Source: Arctopsyche grandis (lineage: Eukaryota; Arthropoda; Insecta; Trichoptera; Hydropsychidae). Taken from it: DNA of 64,000 nt. The stretch lies in contig NC_135362.1 of NCBI RefSeq assembly GCF_051622035.1, positions 11,225,501 through 11,289,500 of the forward strand. The letters run 5' to 3'. Below, one piece after another: positions 48,120 through 63,785 of the stretch (positions within the stretch are counted from its first letter, which is position 1; each line of letters opens with the position of its first letter). A program made the position numbers and the translations under genes. The notes beneath the pieces are model-generated. The model made no database searches, had not been told where the DNA came from, and worked only from the letters and a program-made list of their open reading frames with translations.

Positions 48120-49647
48120 TTACTTCACAAACGAATCACAAGCTGATTGTATATCTGGATATTTAAACTGAAAACCATGTTCTAAGGCGCGTTTCGGAAT
48201 AACTCGTTGACCCTGTGTTATCATGATGGCTCTTTCTTTGCCGTAAATAATGTTGAAAACAAACTCGGGAGCGGGAAAAAATGCCGGCCTCGACAATGAT
48301 TTTGCAAATGCCTAAAATCCAAATTCATATATTTAGATACATGTACAATTATAAAGTTTGGCCTGAAAAAAAACTCCTATTAATGGAGAAAATATGATAT
48401 GAATACAAACATTTGAAAATTGAAGATTGTTAGTACTATCGGGCGCAACACCATTTACAATTCCGTTAACATTTTTATCTATACAGAAAGATATTAAACT
48501 TGTTAAATCATCAATATGTATCCACGGCAAATATTGTTTTCCAGATCCGATGGGACCTCCCAGCCCGAGGAAAAAAGGTACATATAAATTTTTAATCATA
48601 CCACCATTTCTACCGAGTACGACTCCACTACGTATCGAGACCTGCAAAAGAAGATTAATTTTACTTTTAATCCAACTACAAAAATATAAAACATATAATA
48701 TATAAAACATTACCACTCTGCACGATTTATTATCATCCAAGTGTGTCGCACTTTCCCAATCATGACAGAGTTTTGATAAAAAATCAAACCCTGCAACTTT
48801 TGAGTTCTCGTCATACTTTGCAGTGTCCGAAGGAGGGTATATTCCGACGCCTGATATAACTATAAATGCATTCGGCGGACTTGAACTTTTACTAATAGCT
48901 TTCGATAGTAGCTTCGTCGTGTCGACTCTTGATTTGTACACGTTACTTTTAAAACTGAAAGTAATGCAATACGTTAACGGTGAACAAATTCAAAAAGTAA
49001 TATTTTTATATACACACCTATCAGTCCATCTTTTAGTGAAGTCTAAAACATTCTCCCCGGCAACGTTGACAACAGACGTTGTTCCTGACGGCAGTCCATT
49101 TTTTGAGATATCGTCCCAAGTGATTGTATTACTTCCGGGCTTTCGTGATATTGCTAGAGTTTCTACGCCCTTCGATTTTAAAAGACTTATCAAATGCTTT
49201 CCTATGAATCCGGTTCCACCACCTATAAATATACAGAGTAAAAAATCTTTCCAAGTTCGTGTCCGGAAACATCCTGTACAGAAAAATTCAAGCAATATGT
49301 ACGATACATGTCGTAAATAATTCTTTTAGAAATGCAAGTTGTTTAGAAATAGATTCCTCTTAGAGATTTTTTTCCGGATGTTCTAATATGCTATAGATTT
49401 AAAAATATTTAAATAGCTATGAAAAAGAAAACTCTATGAGAATAATATTCTTATATATGTAAGTATATTCTTGTTCTCGAACAGCATTCTTGATTCATAT
49501 CAGAATTTGAAAATACATATATAATACATTTAGTTGCATTATGTAACAAACGTATATATTGACATGAAGATTTATATGCTAAGAATAAATATAATGAAAA
49601 GCCTGTAAATCGTATTTACCTACGAGGGTACTACCTCGAATACTCAT
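48120..49647 (-). CDS. SDR39U1: SDR39U1, epimerase-family protein
   Basis: Atypical short-chain dehydrogenase related to bacterial YfcH; NADP(H)-binding, substrate unknown. Exons on the minus strand: 49647-49620, 49222-49018, 48954-48714, 48641-48411 and 48311-48120, in phase, 298 residues (human protein ~293). The Rossmann motif GGGTGFIG is at residues 10-17. Further matches: 'AISRKPGSNTITWDDI', 'VNVAGENVLDFTKRWTDSF', 'RSGVVLGRNGGMIKNL', 'PFFLGLGGPIGSGKQYLPWI', 'NGVAPDSTNN' and the C-terminal 'ERAIMITQGQRVIPKRALE'. The tiny first exon (MSIRGSTLV plus one base) restores the normal N-terminus, so the start is well supported. No transit peptide is evident. Confidence 0.93.
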
Positions 49648-50016
49648 ATCGTCTTTTTATTATTGACAATCGAATATAAACAAACCAACTGACGTAACTA
49701 CACTTCTACCAACAGCACTAATTTAAATTCACTCTATACATATCAACTTCGGTTCGGTGATTATTGGTCATAAAGACACTAAATCTCTATAACGGAACAT
49801 CTGGCATCCAAAAATCCATCATACTAACGATAACTTTCATACTAACGAGAACTTGAGTGCCAAATATTGCGTATTCGCGATTTTAATGGCAAAAATTGTC
49901 TTTGTGACCACCGCAATGTGACTGATAATCCAATTACCATCAACTTCATTGTAATTTGAAATGAAATAATTAACGTTAAATTTCTAAAAACATATTTAAG
50001 TAGGTATGCATTTCGG
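49648..50016. other. Intergenic DNA with repeat copy
   Basis: Contains the first copy (49751-49955) of a ~180-200-bp direct repeat. No gene is seen. Confidence 0.4.
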
Positions 50017-50910
50017 GGTTCGGTGATTGTTGGTCACAAAGCGCTCGTCCATTAGTCACTAAAATCTCTATAACGAAACATCTGACAGCCGAAAAATCCA
50101 TCATACTAACGAGAACTCGAGTGTCAAATATTCCATATTCGCGATTTTCATGGCAAAAATTGTCTTTTGGGCGATCGCAATGTGACTGTAGGAATCCAGT
50201 CGCAACAATCGAAACATCTATTCCTATTCCGACAGAGGATACATTTCCCACGCTCAACCATTGACGTCATCTCGAGTCGAGAAACTTCCACCCTAACAAA
50301 TCAAGCGGAACGACGCGGAGTCGAAGAACACCTGCATCCATTAAAGTGCAGCTGTGCAAACAACAACTACATTGTAACCCATTGAACAAACATCCAGACT
50401 CCCTGGAACAAAGGGTGATAAAAACTAAATCGAGTGGAACGACGCCACATATTCGAGAATGTTCCACCCTAACAAATCAAACGGAACGAACCGCATTCGT
50501 TGCATCTCTTGCACACGAGCCGCATACACCGCTATGAGCCGCACACGAGCAGCCAACAGCCAGCAGCAGACCAGCAACAACAGCAACAACCAGTCAGCTA
50601 GAAGCAGCCGACCAGCAACAGAGCCAGACTCACTCAACCTGCAACAACCAACATGGAAGAACCGCTCCAGAACACAGCCGAATCCAGCCGCTTCGAGAAC
50701 TTCCAGAACTCAGTCGATTCCAGCCGCTTCGAGAACTTCCAGAACATACCCGCTGCATCAACATAATATTTTATACACTTGTATACCCGAACTATATAAT
50801 AAAATTAAATTATAAAAAACAAACACAACCGTGTTTCGTTAGGCCGCGATACGGCCAACATCCATACCCTCGCCTTCAGACTAATAATCCAACTATCACA
50901 TTTCGGTAAA
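49751..50910. repeat. Direct repeat pair, second copy interrupted
   Basis: Copy A (49751-49955) and copy B (from 50017) share GGTTCGGTGATT, AAATCTCTATAACG, AAAATCCATCATACTAACGA, ATTCGCGATTTT and AATGTGACTG. Copy B breaks off at 50186 and resumes at about 50879 ('AATAATCCAA'), the gap being an inserted solo LTR. The spacing of the copies is about 266 bp. Confidence 0.65.
50187..50878 (+). mobile_element. Solo LTR-like insertion
   Basis: A 692-bp GC-richer block beginning TGTAGGAATCC and ending CGCCTTCA. It splits repeat copy B, and GAC is present on both sides (50184-50186 and 50879-50881). It carries AATAAA-like signals near 50800 followed by an A-rich run, and a ~33-bp internal duplication (CCGCTTCGAGAACTTCCAG) near 50690-50740. 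TG...CA ends with an internal poly(A) signal suggest a solo LTR; the short duplication makes this tentative. Confidence 0.45.
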
Positions 50911-51401
50911 CATCAAGAATAGCGTCTCCTGGCATTTAAGTACACTAAACGTTTAGTATAAAATTCACTATCATTTGGATTCACAAAGTTATCTTGGTGA
51001 ACCACAAACGAATGCGTTTATATTCCATTGTGGATGCGAGCGAAACGGAAGCTGAATTGTCAATTCGGCACAAGTCGCGGATTATTTACAACGTACTTGC
51101 AAGAATTTGTTTTTAGAATTTCATTTTGCATCTCTACCAATATGTTTGGAGTATTTCTGACGGTAATTGCAGAGAATTATAAAATATAGGTACCATGTTG
51201 GATCTTACGTCAAATTCCAGGCGACACTATTCTTAGTGTTTACCTGCATTTCGTTGAAAACATATGTAAAGTTTATCGAATTTAATTTTTCAGAAATACT
51301 TTTACATACAACCATGGTCGATTATAGTCGTGCTATGTTCCTGATATTTGACAGTTCAATTTGAGGGTTAGACAAACGCCAAAGTGCCGGTAATATTGAA
51401 A

Positions 51402-52727
51402 ATGATCCCGCTTTACGTTTCTAACGGACAGGCTTTTGTTTGGAATGCTAATGGTATTTTACGATTTCAAATAATTTTTAAATATTAAATCAAATATATT
51501 TATTACTTTTTAATTTAATTTTAGATTGGCTAACAATTCGTCAAAACCATCGTATTGTTGGTGAATTAATCGGTTCAATTGCAAGTTTTCCGAGACAAGA
51601 TTCATATCCAGGTATCTCATTCAGAAAATAGTTTTAATAAAAAAATTATATGTTGCTATACGATATTTTTTTAATTTTCTAATAGGTTTTCCAATGGCAC
51701 TTATGACTGAAGAAGCTGCATTATTAGTAGAAGAAGGATTCTGTAAATTATTAGAATATACTAATTCAAATGCATTACCTAGTAGTGATCTGTCTAAATT
51801 AGCAAAAGAAACCGAAGATAGGTTAGCTTTTTTGCTTGCTTATTTGCACATTTGCTTTTTATTCTTTCAGAAATTAAAATTCAAGATGTATATAAAAAAA
51901 AAATTTTCTTAGATTATTTACAGAGCAGACCGATTGCATGAAAGAAAAACGTATTGAACAGATGTCATCAAGAATTGACATAATCGTTGCTGGTAAACAA
52001 AAGAAAAAAGCAATGGAAGGCGATTCTTCTGGTGAGCATTCAATCCAAAATTTATAATTTATTAAATATCGTTGTATTATAATATTCATTGTTTTATTTT
52101 TTAGAATGCGATAAAGAAGCTTTATTGCAAGAAGAAATTCTGAAGCTCACTCCATTATCTGTCGGAAACTCATTAGTTCAAATTCCCACTGAAGATCCTT
52201 GGCCCCATGGTTATATTATAAATTTCATCTTAAAAAATTAATTTATAGTATTTTGAATTAAAGTGCCAATTTTCACTCATTCTGCTTGTGATTTATAGAA
52301 ACAAAGGACATCACCATCGAAGATCTCATCCCAAATATCAAATCAGATATTGGTCATGTTCGGTATTCAGTTTTTAAAGATCTATGGAAAAGAGGGTTTT
52401 TTGTTACTGCTGGGACAAAATTTGGTGGAGATTTTCTTGTATATTTAGGTAAATTATTAAAAAGTATATTTAAATCGAGTTTGATGCAATTGTGATATGT
52501 ACATATGTACATATAATGTATTCTTATTTTCAGGCGATCCTGTCAAATTTCATGCTATGTATATGGTAAAATGTTTAAATAACTCATCTGAAATCATATC
52601 GTTGAAAAGAATCGTAGCTTTTGGAAGACTCGGAGTATCCGTAAATAAAATTACAGTTATTGCATATATTAACAATGATAACAATGTCACTTACCAAACA
52701 TTGCAATGGCATGATACGTTGTATTAA
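51402..52727 (+). CDS. TSEN34: TSEN34, tRNA-splicing endonuclease subunit
   Basis: Catalytic subunit of the nuclear TSEN complex that cuts the 3' splice site of intron-containing pre-tRNAs. Exons: 51402-51453, 51525-51611, 51686-51821, 51913-52031, 52105-52209, 52299-52448 and 52534-52727, in phase, 280 residues (human ~310). The C-terminal nuclease domain is clear: 'LWKRGFFVTAGTKFGGDFLV' leads to the catalytic Tyr215, His223 ('VKFHAMY') and Lys255 ('GVSVNK'), with the Tyr-His spacing of 8 as in the human enzyme. It ends 'YQTLQWHDTLY'. The N-terminal part ('SNGQAFVWNANDW') also fits. AATAAA follows at 52806-52811. It is tail to tail with DRC11. Confidence 0.93.
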
Positions 52728-52805
52728 AATTTATTTTTTATCTAATGTAATAGTATGAATATTAATATGTAATTATTTTTAATTTATTAAGGTGCTTGAT
52801 ATTTG

Positions 52806-52846
52806 AATAAACTATTTTTCAAAATAAAACCACTTTCATATTTATT
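52806..52846. terminator. Facing poly(A) signals of TSEN34 and DRC11
   Basis: AATAAA on the plus strand at 52806-52811 and AATAAA on the minus strand at 52841-52846. The two convergent transcripts would end within, or overlap by, a few tens of bases. Confidence 0.5.
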
Positions 52847-52937
52847 ATATTGTTAGTTATACATCGTAAAAAATTTGAAGTAACCTCAAATTGTGCATTG
52901 TAATCTACATATATATTTTTAATATAGGTATAAAATT

Positions 52938-55914
<2,977 letters not shown>

Positions 55915-57966
55915 TTTACGTTACGTTACAAACCCATACCAAAGGTAATTAATTGATACGTTGAATTTTATCACGAAAAATTCGTCATACTTACATATAT
56001 TGATTATATACGACAAGTACGCAAAATAAACAACTTGTTGCTAAACAAGTTGACATGGTTACAATGTTGGGAAAATATAAACTAGATAATTTTTTTAATC
56101 CAATCATATAATTCAATTATTTTCATGTTACAATTATATAATTTTTACAATAGTTTTTGATCAATGAATAGTTTTATTAATTTTTTAATTATTAATCTTT
56201 AATATTTTTGATTTATGTACATACAAAACAAAACGAAAAAGATGCACTATCTTTATTTAGAAAATACATTATACACTATATACTATTGTGATATACACAC
56301 ATTTTCTTCGTCATAAAAATATATGGATATTGGGTTTCATTAAAAGCATGCCAGCTACATACATTTTTAATCAAAATATAATCACTTCCTAACTGGAAAA
56401 CATAAGTAGTTAAATTATTTTCTGAATTTTATTGTACACATGAAATTCTGAAAATACTGAATGTGTTAATTTTTAAAGTAAATTAATTACAATACATTCA
56501 ATTGATAAAAAAATACTGTTCCCCAAAGAATGCACTGAATTGCACTGAATAGTGGCGCAGTTTCGAAAAATCTTAATTTTCAAAGAAGAACTTACGCCAC
56601 AAAAAAGGGTTAGCACCCTCAAATAACATACAAATACCCCTTAACGCTTTTTTGTGGAATTATATTGCTATAGTTCTTTAGTTCTTTTTGAGCGTCTTTT
56701 AAAGTTTGAATTTGTTGAGAGTGCGGCTCTCTTTAGAGCATTTATCCGATCACCAAAAAAACGTATTTATTTTTCATAATCATAATTTTTTAAAATAAAC
56801 ATAACGTGTATATAAATCGGAATTAAAAAAGTGGACTTGGACGGACACAGCTGTGAGTGATTATTAAAATTAATAGTTTTGTGCTCCAAGCAGTTGTTTG
56901 AAAGTTTACATAAAAGTATTACACTTTGTTATACGTAGATACTTTGCAATTTCATATGCATATACAACAATAAAATAAAAGATCTTCACTAATATGACAA
57001 ATTTATACACTCGATAATCTATTTACAAAAACATCATTCTTAAATAATATCACAGTAATAATATTTGACAAAATAATAATAATATGAGACTAAAGGAAAC
57101 ATTCTGTATGCATTACAGCTCATTAATGAGCTTTTCAACAGTTTTCCAATTATATGTCGATTCCTTACGAATAATATAATTATCACGAAATGCACAAAAA
57201 TGAATAATTAAAAACACAAATTTGCCCAAACCCTTTCAGACGCCTTTAAATGTTCAAATATTATAGGTCGCATGCAAACACCAAGTATTATACATTATAT
57301 ACATACAAACACAACCAATAAAATTTTAAAATTTCGACTTTGTACACATTGTAATCTTTTAATAGTGTTACATTTATTTTTGGTTATTTTATGATTTTTA
57401 AGATAAATATCTCTTTAATCACAGAAATTATGTATCACTACAATAACAATTGCCTATAAATTATACAATATCTACTTACTTCCGTATACATTACAATATA
57501 AAAATTATGATAATCATCTTCTCAGTCCATTGTTATTCAATTTTTCTTGAACAATTTACAGTCAACGTTTTTACAAGTATTTTTCCTCTCGGTTTTTGAT
57601 TTTAATAAATTAAATATATTTATTTTTAAAGCCATCTTTTAAAATGTATGTAGTTCATAATTAATTTCTTACACATATTTATTATATTTCAATCAAATAT
57701 TTTATATTTATTTTAAATTATACATACAAAGTTTCTAAGATCATTGAAAGATGTGTGATTTTTAAATTTAAAACATTTTAAAGAGCTGTAACAAGACGTT
57801 ACAAATAAACATCAACTTAGTTGCTAAATAATACTGCGAATATTACGAGCTCTTTTTTTTTGTTTTTTTTTTTTAGGAATAGAGAAGTGTAAAATTATGT
57901 TTTTTTTTAATTATAAGCAAAATACGCTATCGATAGCAATTTTTAAAACAATATTTTGTACAGTAT
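55915..57966. other. Intergenic DNA between DRC11 and the ENT4-like gene
   Basis: AT-rich, no gene. Bases 56520-56760 carry motifs (TTGCACTGAATAGT, AGTTCTTTTTGAGCG) that recur, partly inverted, at 6180-6300, so an unclassified dispersed repeat is likely here. Confidence 0.4.
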
Positions 57967-58821
57967 TTATTCATCAGACCAAGAGGCTGTAGATGAGATA
58001 TGATTAATGATTGAATATAAAAATATCGAGGAGGAAGAAACTGAACTTGAAACGTTGTTCGCAAGGGTAGAGTAAATAATATTTGTCGGATTATTATCAG
58101 TATAGAGAAGTGGGGTCGTTTCACTAGTGCTTAAGTAAGATATATTTTTTGAAGTTGTTGTAGACAGCATACTAGCGCTAGTTGTCATTTCAATTGCAGT
58201 TGTGAGATTTGCCGGAGTTGTAAAAATCGCTCTGGTTACAGATCCAATTGTCGGGTAAACAGATCCGCAAGGATTCACCACCTGCGGACCCAGCATTGCC
58301 TCCAATAGATAAGCAACTAACGATCCAGCCGTCAGGCCTATATTATACGACAATGTCATGATGTTGCCTAAAAATAACAATTGTAAATACCTATTCCGTT
58401 ACACAATAGAAGCAAAACCAGAAATTTCACTTACCAGCCATTTCACGTGCACCATTTCGCACTCGTTGCCCAGCGGCGAGCATTGGAGCAGCTCCTAAAG
58501 CACCACCAGTTGCTCCTAAAAGTAATGATAGTACGATCGGACCCATATCGCCTGTGGCAGCAGCATGCGGAGCTCCTCGTGGAGCACAACACATCAAAAT
58601 CAACGGTAGCAAAAGGAGTCGAAGCGAACACCATGCAGCTAATTTACTTCTTGCCCATTCTGATACAGTCGGTGAAAATATCTATAAACAAATTTCTCAT
58701 TGAAATACAAACAAAAATATTCTATGTATTTTATTTTATTGTTACAATCAATATACACTCGTCATTACAGATCGCTCCAATGCGACGAGTGTACGATAAC
58801 GGTCAAAAATACAATAATACA

Positions 58822-58908
<87 letters not shown>

Positions 58909-61900
58909 GTAGATAAAATGGAATAAATTAATTACCTTGCCCAAAAAGTCTCCAATGTTGAATGTGGTCATGAGTATAATTGGCATCCAAGAACCGAACC
59001 GGCAACTTACAATTTCAGAGAGAATTCCAGGATACAAACACATAGATACAAAATATGCTAGTGCTATAAAGACCATGTAGGGATATATTTGCTGCGCAAT
59101 AAGCCAACGAGCTTTCAAACTACCTAAAAAATTTAATTCCTTGTAAGCTTTGTACGGGTTTTGTTAAAATTTGATTAAGCGAATTTTATTGTTCTTACTT
59201 TTAATACTAGTCCAAGTTTTCCCTCGAGTGCTACCGATGCTTTGATTTTTAATCAAAACGTCTTCTACTTTAAAAGTCGGACCAGATACTTGCAGCGTTG
59301 ATTCGTTTATACCAGTGATTCCTTTGCTGGTTGGTTCGTACACGGGATTTGCAAAGCTCAACGATGAAAATTGACTCTCTAAAATTAATATATACATAAT
59401 TGTTATTTATTTCCAAATTTGATAATACTGAGGATGAATCTAGTGAAATCATTCACCAGAGTTTTGATTCCTTGCGTTGTCTTCGAAGTTTGCAGAACTA
59501 CCGGATGCCGTTTTATCAATTTGGATTTTGAATTTTCCACGTTGACCTCTCAATGCATCGTTTGCTTCCAAATCAATCTATAACACGTTTTAATCGGTTC
59601 GTATATCACTTATTTTTCTTTATACGTATTATCAATAGATAAAGTTTTGTGATGATGAGAAAATTCAACATTAAGATTATGTATTTACGTAGTAACAATA
59701 GATGAAGTTTTGTGATCATGCGAAAATTCGAACTCGAGTTTTTGACTGATTTGAACTCAGAATCGATCACTGATCACGTTTTCATGATCTAGAAAAAAAT
59801 GTGTGTGTGTGTCGGAGAATTTTACTCTAGAGAATCGAGTTTTATCATGTTTTTCTCAGAAACCTTTTGGTTTATTGAACTGAAATTTCATATCTAGAAG
59901 TTTGAGCTTAATACCAAGTTATATATAAAATATGGTGAGCATCCGTCAACCGAAAGTGGCAGTTTACTCTTGTTCGATTTTTCTTCCATTAATTTTTTCG
60001 ACCCCTTAAACATGTGTTTTCTTCCCAAGAAAATTCAAGTATAATCCTTGTGTCAATATGATGAAAAAAAAACACTAAATTTAATAAACCGGAAGTGGAA
60101 TATTTCAAAGAAAAATTATAAAAATGTCGTGACCACACGATTTTTTCCACACCCCGGAACGTATCAAGCTGAAAATTTATATATGTATACTTTATGTCCT
60201 AACTTAAAGTTGATAAGGTTGTGGTCAGAATTCGTAAACCGGAAGTAGTAATTATTTTTAAAATTATTTCTTTATTTTATTTTCACTTTTTAAATTATTT
60301 TTATTTTCCTGATATTGAATGTGTATAGTATGTATAATGATTTTAAGTAATAAAAAAAATTTGAACAAAATCCGACAAGCGGAAGTAAAACTTTCGTCTT
60401 GTGTAAGTTTCCTTACATTTGCGCTCAATTTCTATCGATAATGCTCTCATAACCGGTATGTGTGAACGTGTATGTATGTTTAATTGTCGAATTTTGTTTT
60501 GTAACCTTCTTATATTCTTCAAATAGATAGATAAAGTCGTCTGTTGGTCACATCCGAATTTTTTTTAATATGCATATGTAAAATAATTTAAATTTGTCGC
60601 TCACCAATCCAGCATCTTCAGTGGGTTCCAAAATAATTTTCTTGCGTGATTCTTGACACAGGGTTATATAAAATTCGATGAATGCGGTCTTTCTTACTAA
60701 GATATATAAAACCCAGCAAAGTATAAGTGTGACTATTGTAATTCCAAAAAATACCACTGTGCCATCTTTTTCATCTTCACAGAGGAGCTTGCTTACAATA
60801 CGGCTAGTGGAAACCCATGCACCAGCTGCACCTGGAAAATTAAATTTACTATGTTTATCTGTTTAAATTATAATTACATATCTCTACAATTGACTATTTA
60901 AATTTCCTTACTTTCGCCAGTCATAACTGCCTGAGTGTATCGCATTGGGAGCATACTTGTATAGCCATAATAACTAGATTGTTGTATAGTACATCCTAAT
61001 GCAACCGTAGCGAGAGCTATTAGATTTACGTGATAAGCGGTCTTCTGAGAAAATGACTCCAAATCAATTTCAAAAAGAGCAACAAATATCAAAGTCACTA
61101 ATGCTACAGCGTACCCTAAAACCACAATGTATTTTGGAAAATATTAGTATGTGTATTTGTTATGTCAATTCATTTAATGTATAATATCATAATTATTACC
61201 AAACGTTATTCTGGTATTCAGGGGTAAAACCTCCACAAACACATTATTCAACAACACTGCAAAAAATGCCGATATTATGTATACCATCGACATATCGAAC
61301 ATTATAGTAGTGTTAGGGTATCGTTCTTGAAAAAAGTCCACAGCAAAAATAAAACTGAAATAAAAATAAATAATATAATTACAGAAGCATCTTTCATTAC
61401 AATGAAAGATTTTTTTAAATAAACTTTATGTTTTATCTCACAAAAGGTATGGGAAATTAATACTCATACATTGAAACTGTACTTGAAGTAAAAATATTTA
61501 TTGTGTACATCAATGGACACGTTTCGAGGGGAGAAAATACGTTTCTTTTTTTTACCTGTGTAAATCATGAAATATGTACATAATATAGTACTTTATAATA
61601 TCGTAACCTTATTTTTAAAAGGTTCTAACTGCACCTGTTCTATCTGTTAGGACCTTTTCAAAGTAAGGTAACGATATTGTGACCAATCTTGAATGTTAAA
61701 TTTAAATTATACACTTAAAATGTATATTCCAAACATTGTGTGTTAATAAATTGGTTAGCATAATTCTTTTAATAAACAATATATTTTTTACTCAAAATTG
61801 CATTGGTCAGTTTGTAAGTTTTCCTTAATACATTTCAAAAATATGTTATAATTTATCATATTTGATGTTGCAATATATGTATGTACATGTATATGAGGAT

Positions 61901-62201
61901 ATTTCGAGATTTTTTGAACCCCCAAAAATTCGATACTTAATTCGAAATTTCAAATACAGATTTGTTTAATACAAAAAATAGTGGATTTCAGTTTCGTTCT
62001 CATTTTCAGCTATTAAATAAAATTAATTGAATACCAATTGTACGGCAATAAAAATCCCAGTCCAGCGACGACCATTGCGAACTGTATCCTCCTGTGTTTG
62101 TCCACCGGTGGAGATACGTGATGAAACCCATTCGCGCAAAGGAAGTCTCCTCCAGCATTTCGGCTGATGTGCTTATAGCCCCGGCCGGAGCTATCGCCCA
62201 T
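57967..62201 (-). CDS. Equilibrative nucleoside/monoamine transporter, ENT4-like
   Basis: SLC29-family carrier of the plasma membrane; ENT4 (PMAT) carries monoamines and adenosine. Exons on the minus strand: 62201-62035, 61354-61200, 61115-60912, 60831-60605, 59577-59457, 59378-59199, 59123-58936, 58681-58435 and 58367-57967, in phase, 629 residues (human ENT4 530). ENT4 features: 'FAMVVAGLGFLLPYN', 'YPNTTIMFDMSMVYI', 'GCTIQQSSYYGYTSMLP', 'RYTQAVMTGES', then 'CRFGSWMPIILMTTFNIGDF' and 'APMLAAGQRVRNGAREMAGN'. About eleven membrane helices are expected. The large loop between helices 6 and 7 (exons 5-6) and the Ser/Thr-rich C-terminus are longer than in human. In 'Q-Q-S-S-Y-Y-G-Y' the second Tyr stands where human ENT4 has Phe-Tyr. 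An AATAAA overlaps the stop codon. Confidence 0.9.
58827..58904. repeat. (AT)n microsatellite in ENT4-like intron
   Basis: About 39 AT units in the intron between exons 7 and 8. It explains the long Tyr-Ile frames on both strands. Confidence 0.95.
59578..60604. other. ENT4-like intron 4
   Basis: A 1-kb intron. Three imperfect repeats of an 'AACCGGAAGT' motif with flanking similarity (near 59950, 60090, 60238 and 60380) suggest an old local duplication. No other feature. Confidence 0.4.
61355..62034. other. ENT4-like intron 1
   Basis: Contains the palindromic mini-element at 61602-61673; otherwise AT-rich and featureless. Confidence 0.5.
61602..61673. mobile_element. 72-bp palindromic mini-element, copy 2
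   Basis: CGTAACCTTATTTTTAAAAGG faces CCTTTTCAAAGTAAGGTAACG around GTTCTAACTGCACCTGTTC. It is the same family as 47063-47138. Possible ATAT-type flanks. Confidence 0.7.
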
Positions 62202-62765
62202 CACGTATGAAATTCACAATATCGATTGCAAACTTGAAAGACGGCGGAATCAATTTAAACAATTCCTCCGGTGAAAAAAGACATTTTCACCTAAACGGTT
62301 GTTTCAATGGTAAACTTGATATTACGACGGTAAAAGCCGGTGTGTTTTGAACGCGCTCAAATTTCAGTCAATCAGCGCATGTACGAATATTATTGATTTG
62401 CTGTCCTCTCACACCCTCCATCCTCCGCACAACACTGGCCAAATATACGCTGAAATTGAACAAATTTCGATTAAACCGATGAAATTAAGTATTATTTCGT
62501 TTAAATCAACCTACATACTTACAACACTATCGCTAAAATGTTTAAAAAGTTTTTCCCCTCAAAAGGTAATATTACCTATGCCCTATTAGTATTGGTGAAT
62601 TAAAATTTCATTTGTCTAATATTACGAGATAAATGAATCAAGATTAACATCATCGACTTAACATTATGTATTTTCTGAAAGTAAATTAGTTACCCTAAAA
62701 TTATTAGAATCTGTTTCATGAATCCCCCTAGATAAAAAGATAACCGAATATTATTTTATGAAATA
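62202..62765. other. 5' flank of the ENT4-like gene
   Basis: Holds the probable promoter/leader of the minus-strand gene. No second gene is seen. Confidence 0.35.
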
Positions 62766-63090
62766 CTAGCTGAACCCGGCATGCGTTGCAATGTCACAAT
62801 AACGCATGCAATTCCCGTTCCCGTTTCCGTTCTCGTTCCCGTTCCCGTTTTCGTTCCCGTTCCCGTTTCCATTTGTCGGAAAAACGCAGGCAGCGAACAC
62901 ATTTAAAATTATTGCGTTGCAATGACACTCATTCCCGTTTTTTCCGTTCCCGTTTTTGGGCGATTTTTTTTCACAGTAATCAAATCTTCACAATCAAATC
63001 ACAGTAATCATACAACAAATCTTGAAAGTTCCATCGTAATCGGTTCAGTGGTTTAGGAGCCTATTCGAGACACACAGACAGACAAATGGG
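62766..63090 (-). mobile_element. Sixth Helitron copy, reverse orientation
   Basis: The reverse complement of the array unit at 8714-10301: it starts (on the plus strand) CTAGCTGAACC with the AACGCATGC/GCATGCGTT hairpin, continues with the GTTCCC minisatellite, and ends near the TTCAGTGGTTTAGGAGCC block. The 5' (TC) end is eroded. The base after CTAG on the element's own strand is T, as required. It stands alone, not in tandem. Confidence 0.8.
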
Positions 63091-63299
63091 GTCTGCCCAT
63101 CAATATAAAAAACAACAACAAAAGCAATCATAATAAGTAAGAAAAAGACGAACCCATTAAATTTAAGTATGCGCTGATAATCGATACAAATACTTAGGAG
63201 CACAGATATAATTATTACAATTATAGATAATTTACAATAAAATCAATACAGTTCCGAAATGTAATTACGAAAGATTGAAATTACAAAAATTGTCTTCGG

Positions 63300-63785
63300 C
63301 TGCATAAAAAATGTTTTGTACATATTGTCGAAGCTTGTCTATGAAATTATGTTTTCGAATGGTCAGTGTAGCTGTATGGATACGGAACTTGGATGCTATT
63401 CGTGGCAAGCTTGAATAAGCTAAAGTCCTTTGAAATGTGGTGCTACCAGAGGATGTTAAATATTTCATGGAAGGGGAATGTGAAGAAAACGGAACTTTCA
63501 TCCAGCTGCTTCAAAAAGGGGAGACCTTTTTGAAACGGTAAAGCGCCGAAAAATGAAATATTGTGACCCCAAGTATCGCCTTTTACAAACAAAAATGGAG
63601 GAGAAAGTAGAAGGCACACGGCGTCTTGGGAAAAAGATACTCTATTGGCTTCGAAACATCAGATGATGGAAAGGACTCGAGCTCGAAAAATTATTTCGGC
63701 TTGCCTGGGGCATAATTCTTACGGGCTATAAATAATGTCTCCCCATAGTATTCGCGTACGGATTTGGCATAAGAAGAAGAAGATC
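63300..63785 (+). mobile_element. LINE 3' end, degenerate
   Basis: The plus strand reads, across several frames and stops, 'LNKLKSFEMWCYQRMLNISW', 'LLQTKMEEKVEGTRRLGKK' and 'WLRNIR'. These are the characteristic C-terminal blocks of a widespread insect endonuclease/reverse-transcriptase LINE ('FEMWCYRRMLKISW', 'QGKIEGKR..GRR'), followed by an AAGAAGAAGAAG tail. It is 5'-truncated and inactive. Confidence 0.75.

Noticed and set aside
48427-49320. Plus-strand frames opposite SDR39U1
   Set aside because: Shadows of the minus-strand exons; the SDR39U1 reading has family motifs and consistent splice phases.
50459-50815. 118-codon Ser/Asn/Thr-rich frame
   Set aside because: Lies inside the solo LTR-like block and includes a short internal tandem duplication; low-complexity composition.
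50028-50860. LTR boundaries at TGTTGG...CCAACA
   Set aside because: The left boundary falls inside sequence shared with repeat copy A, so it cannot be an insertion edge. The split of copy B places the edges at 50187 and 50878 instead.
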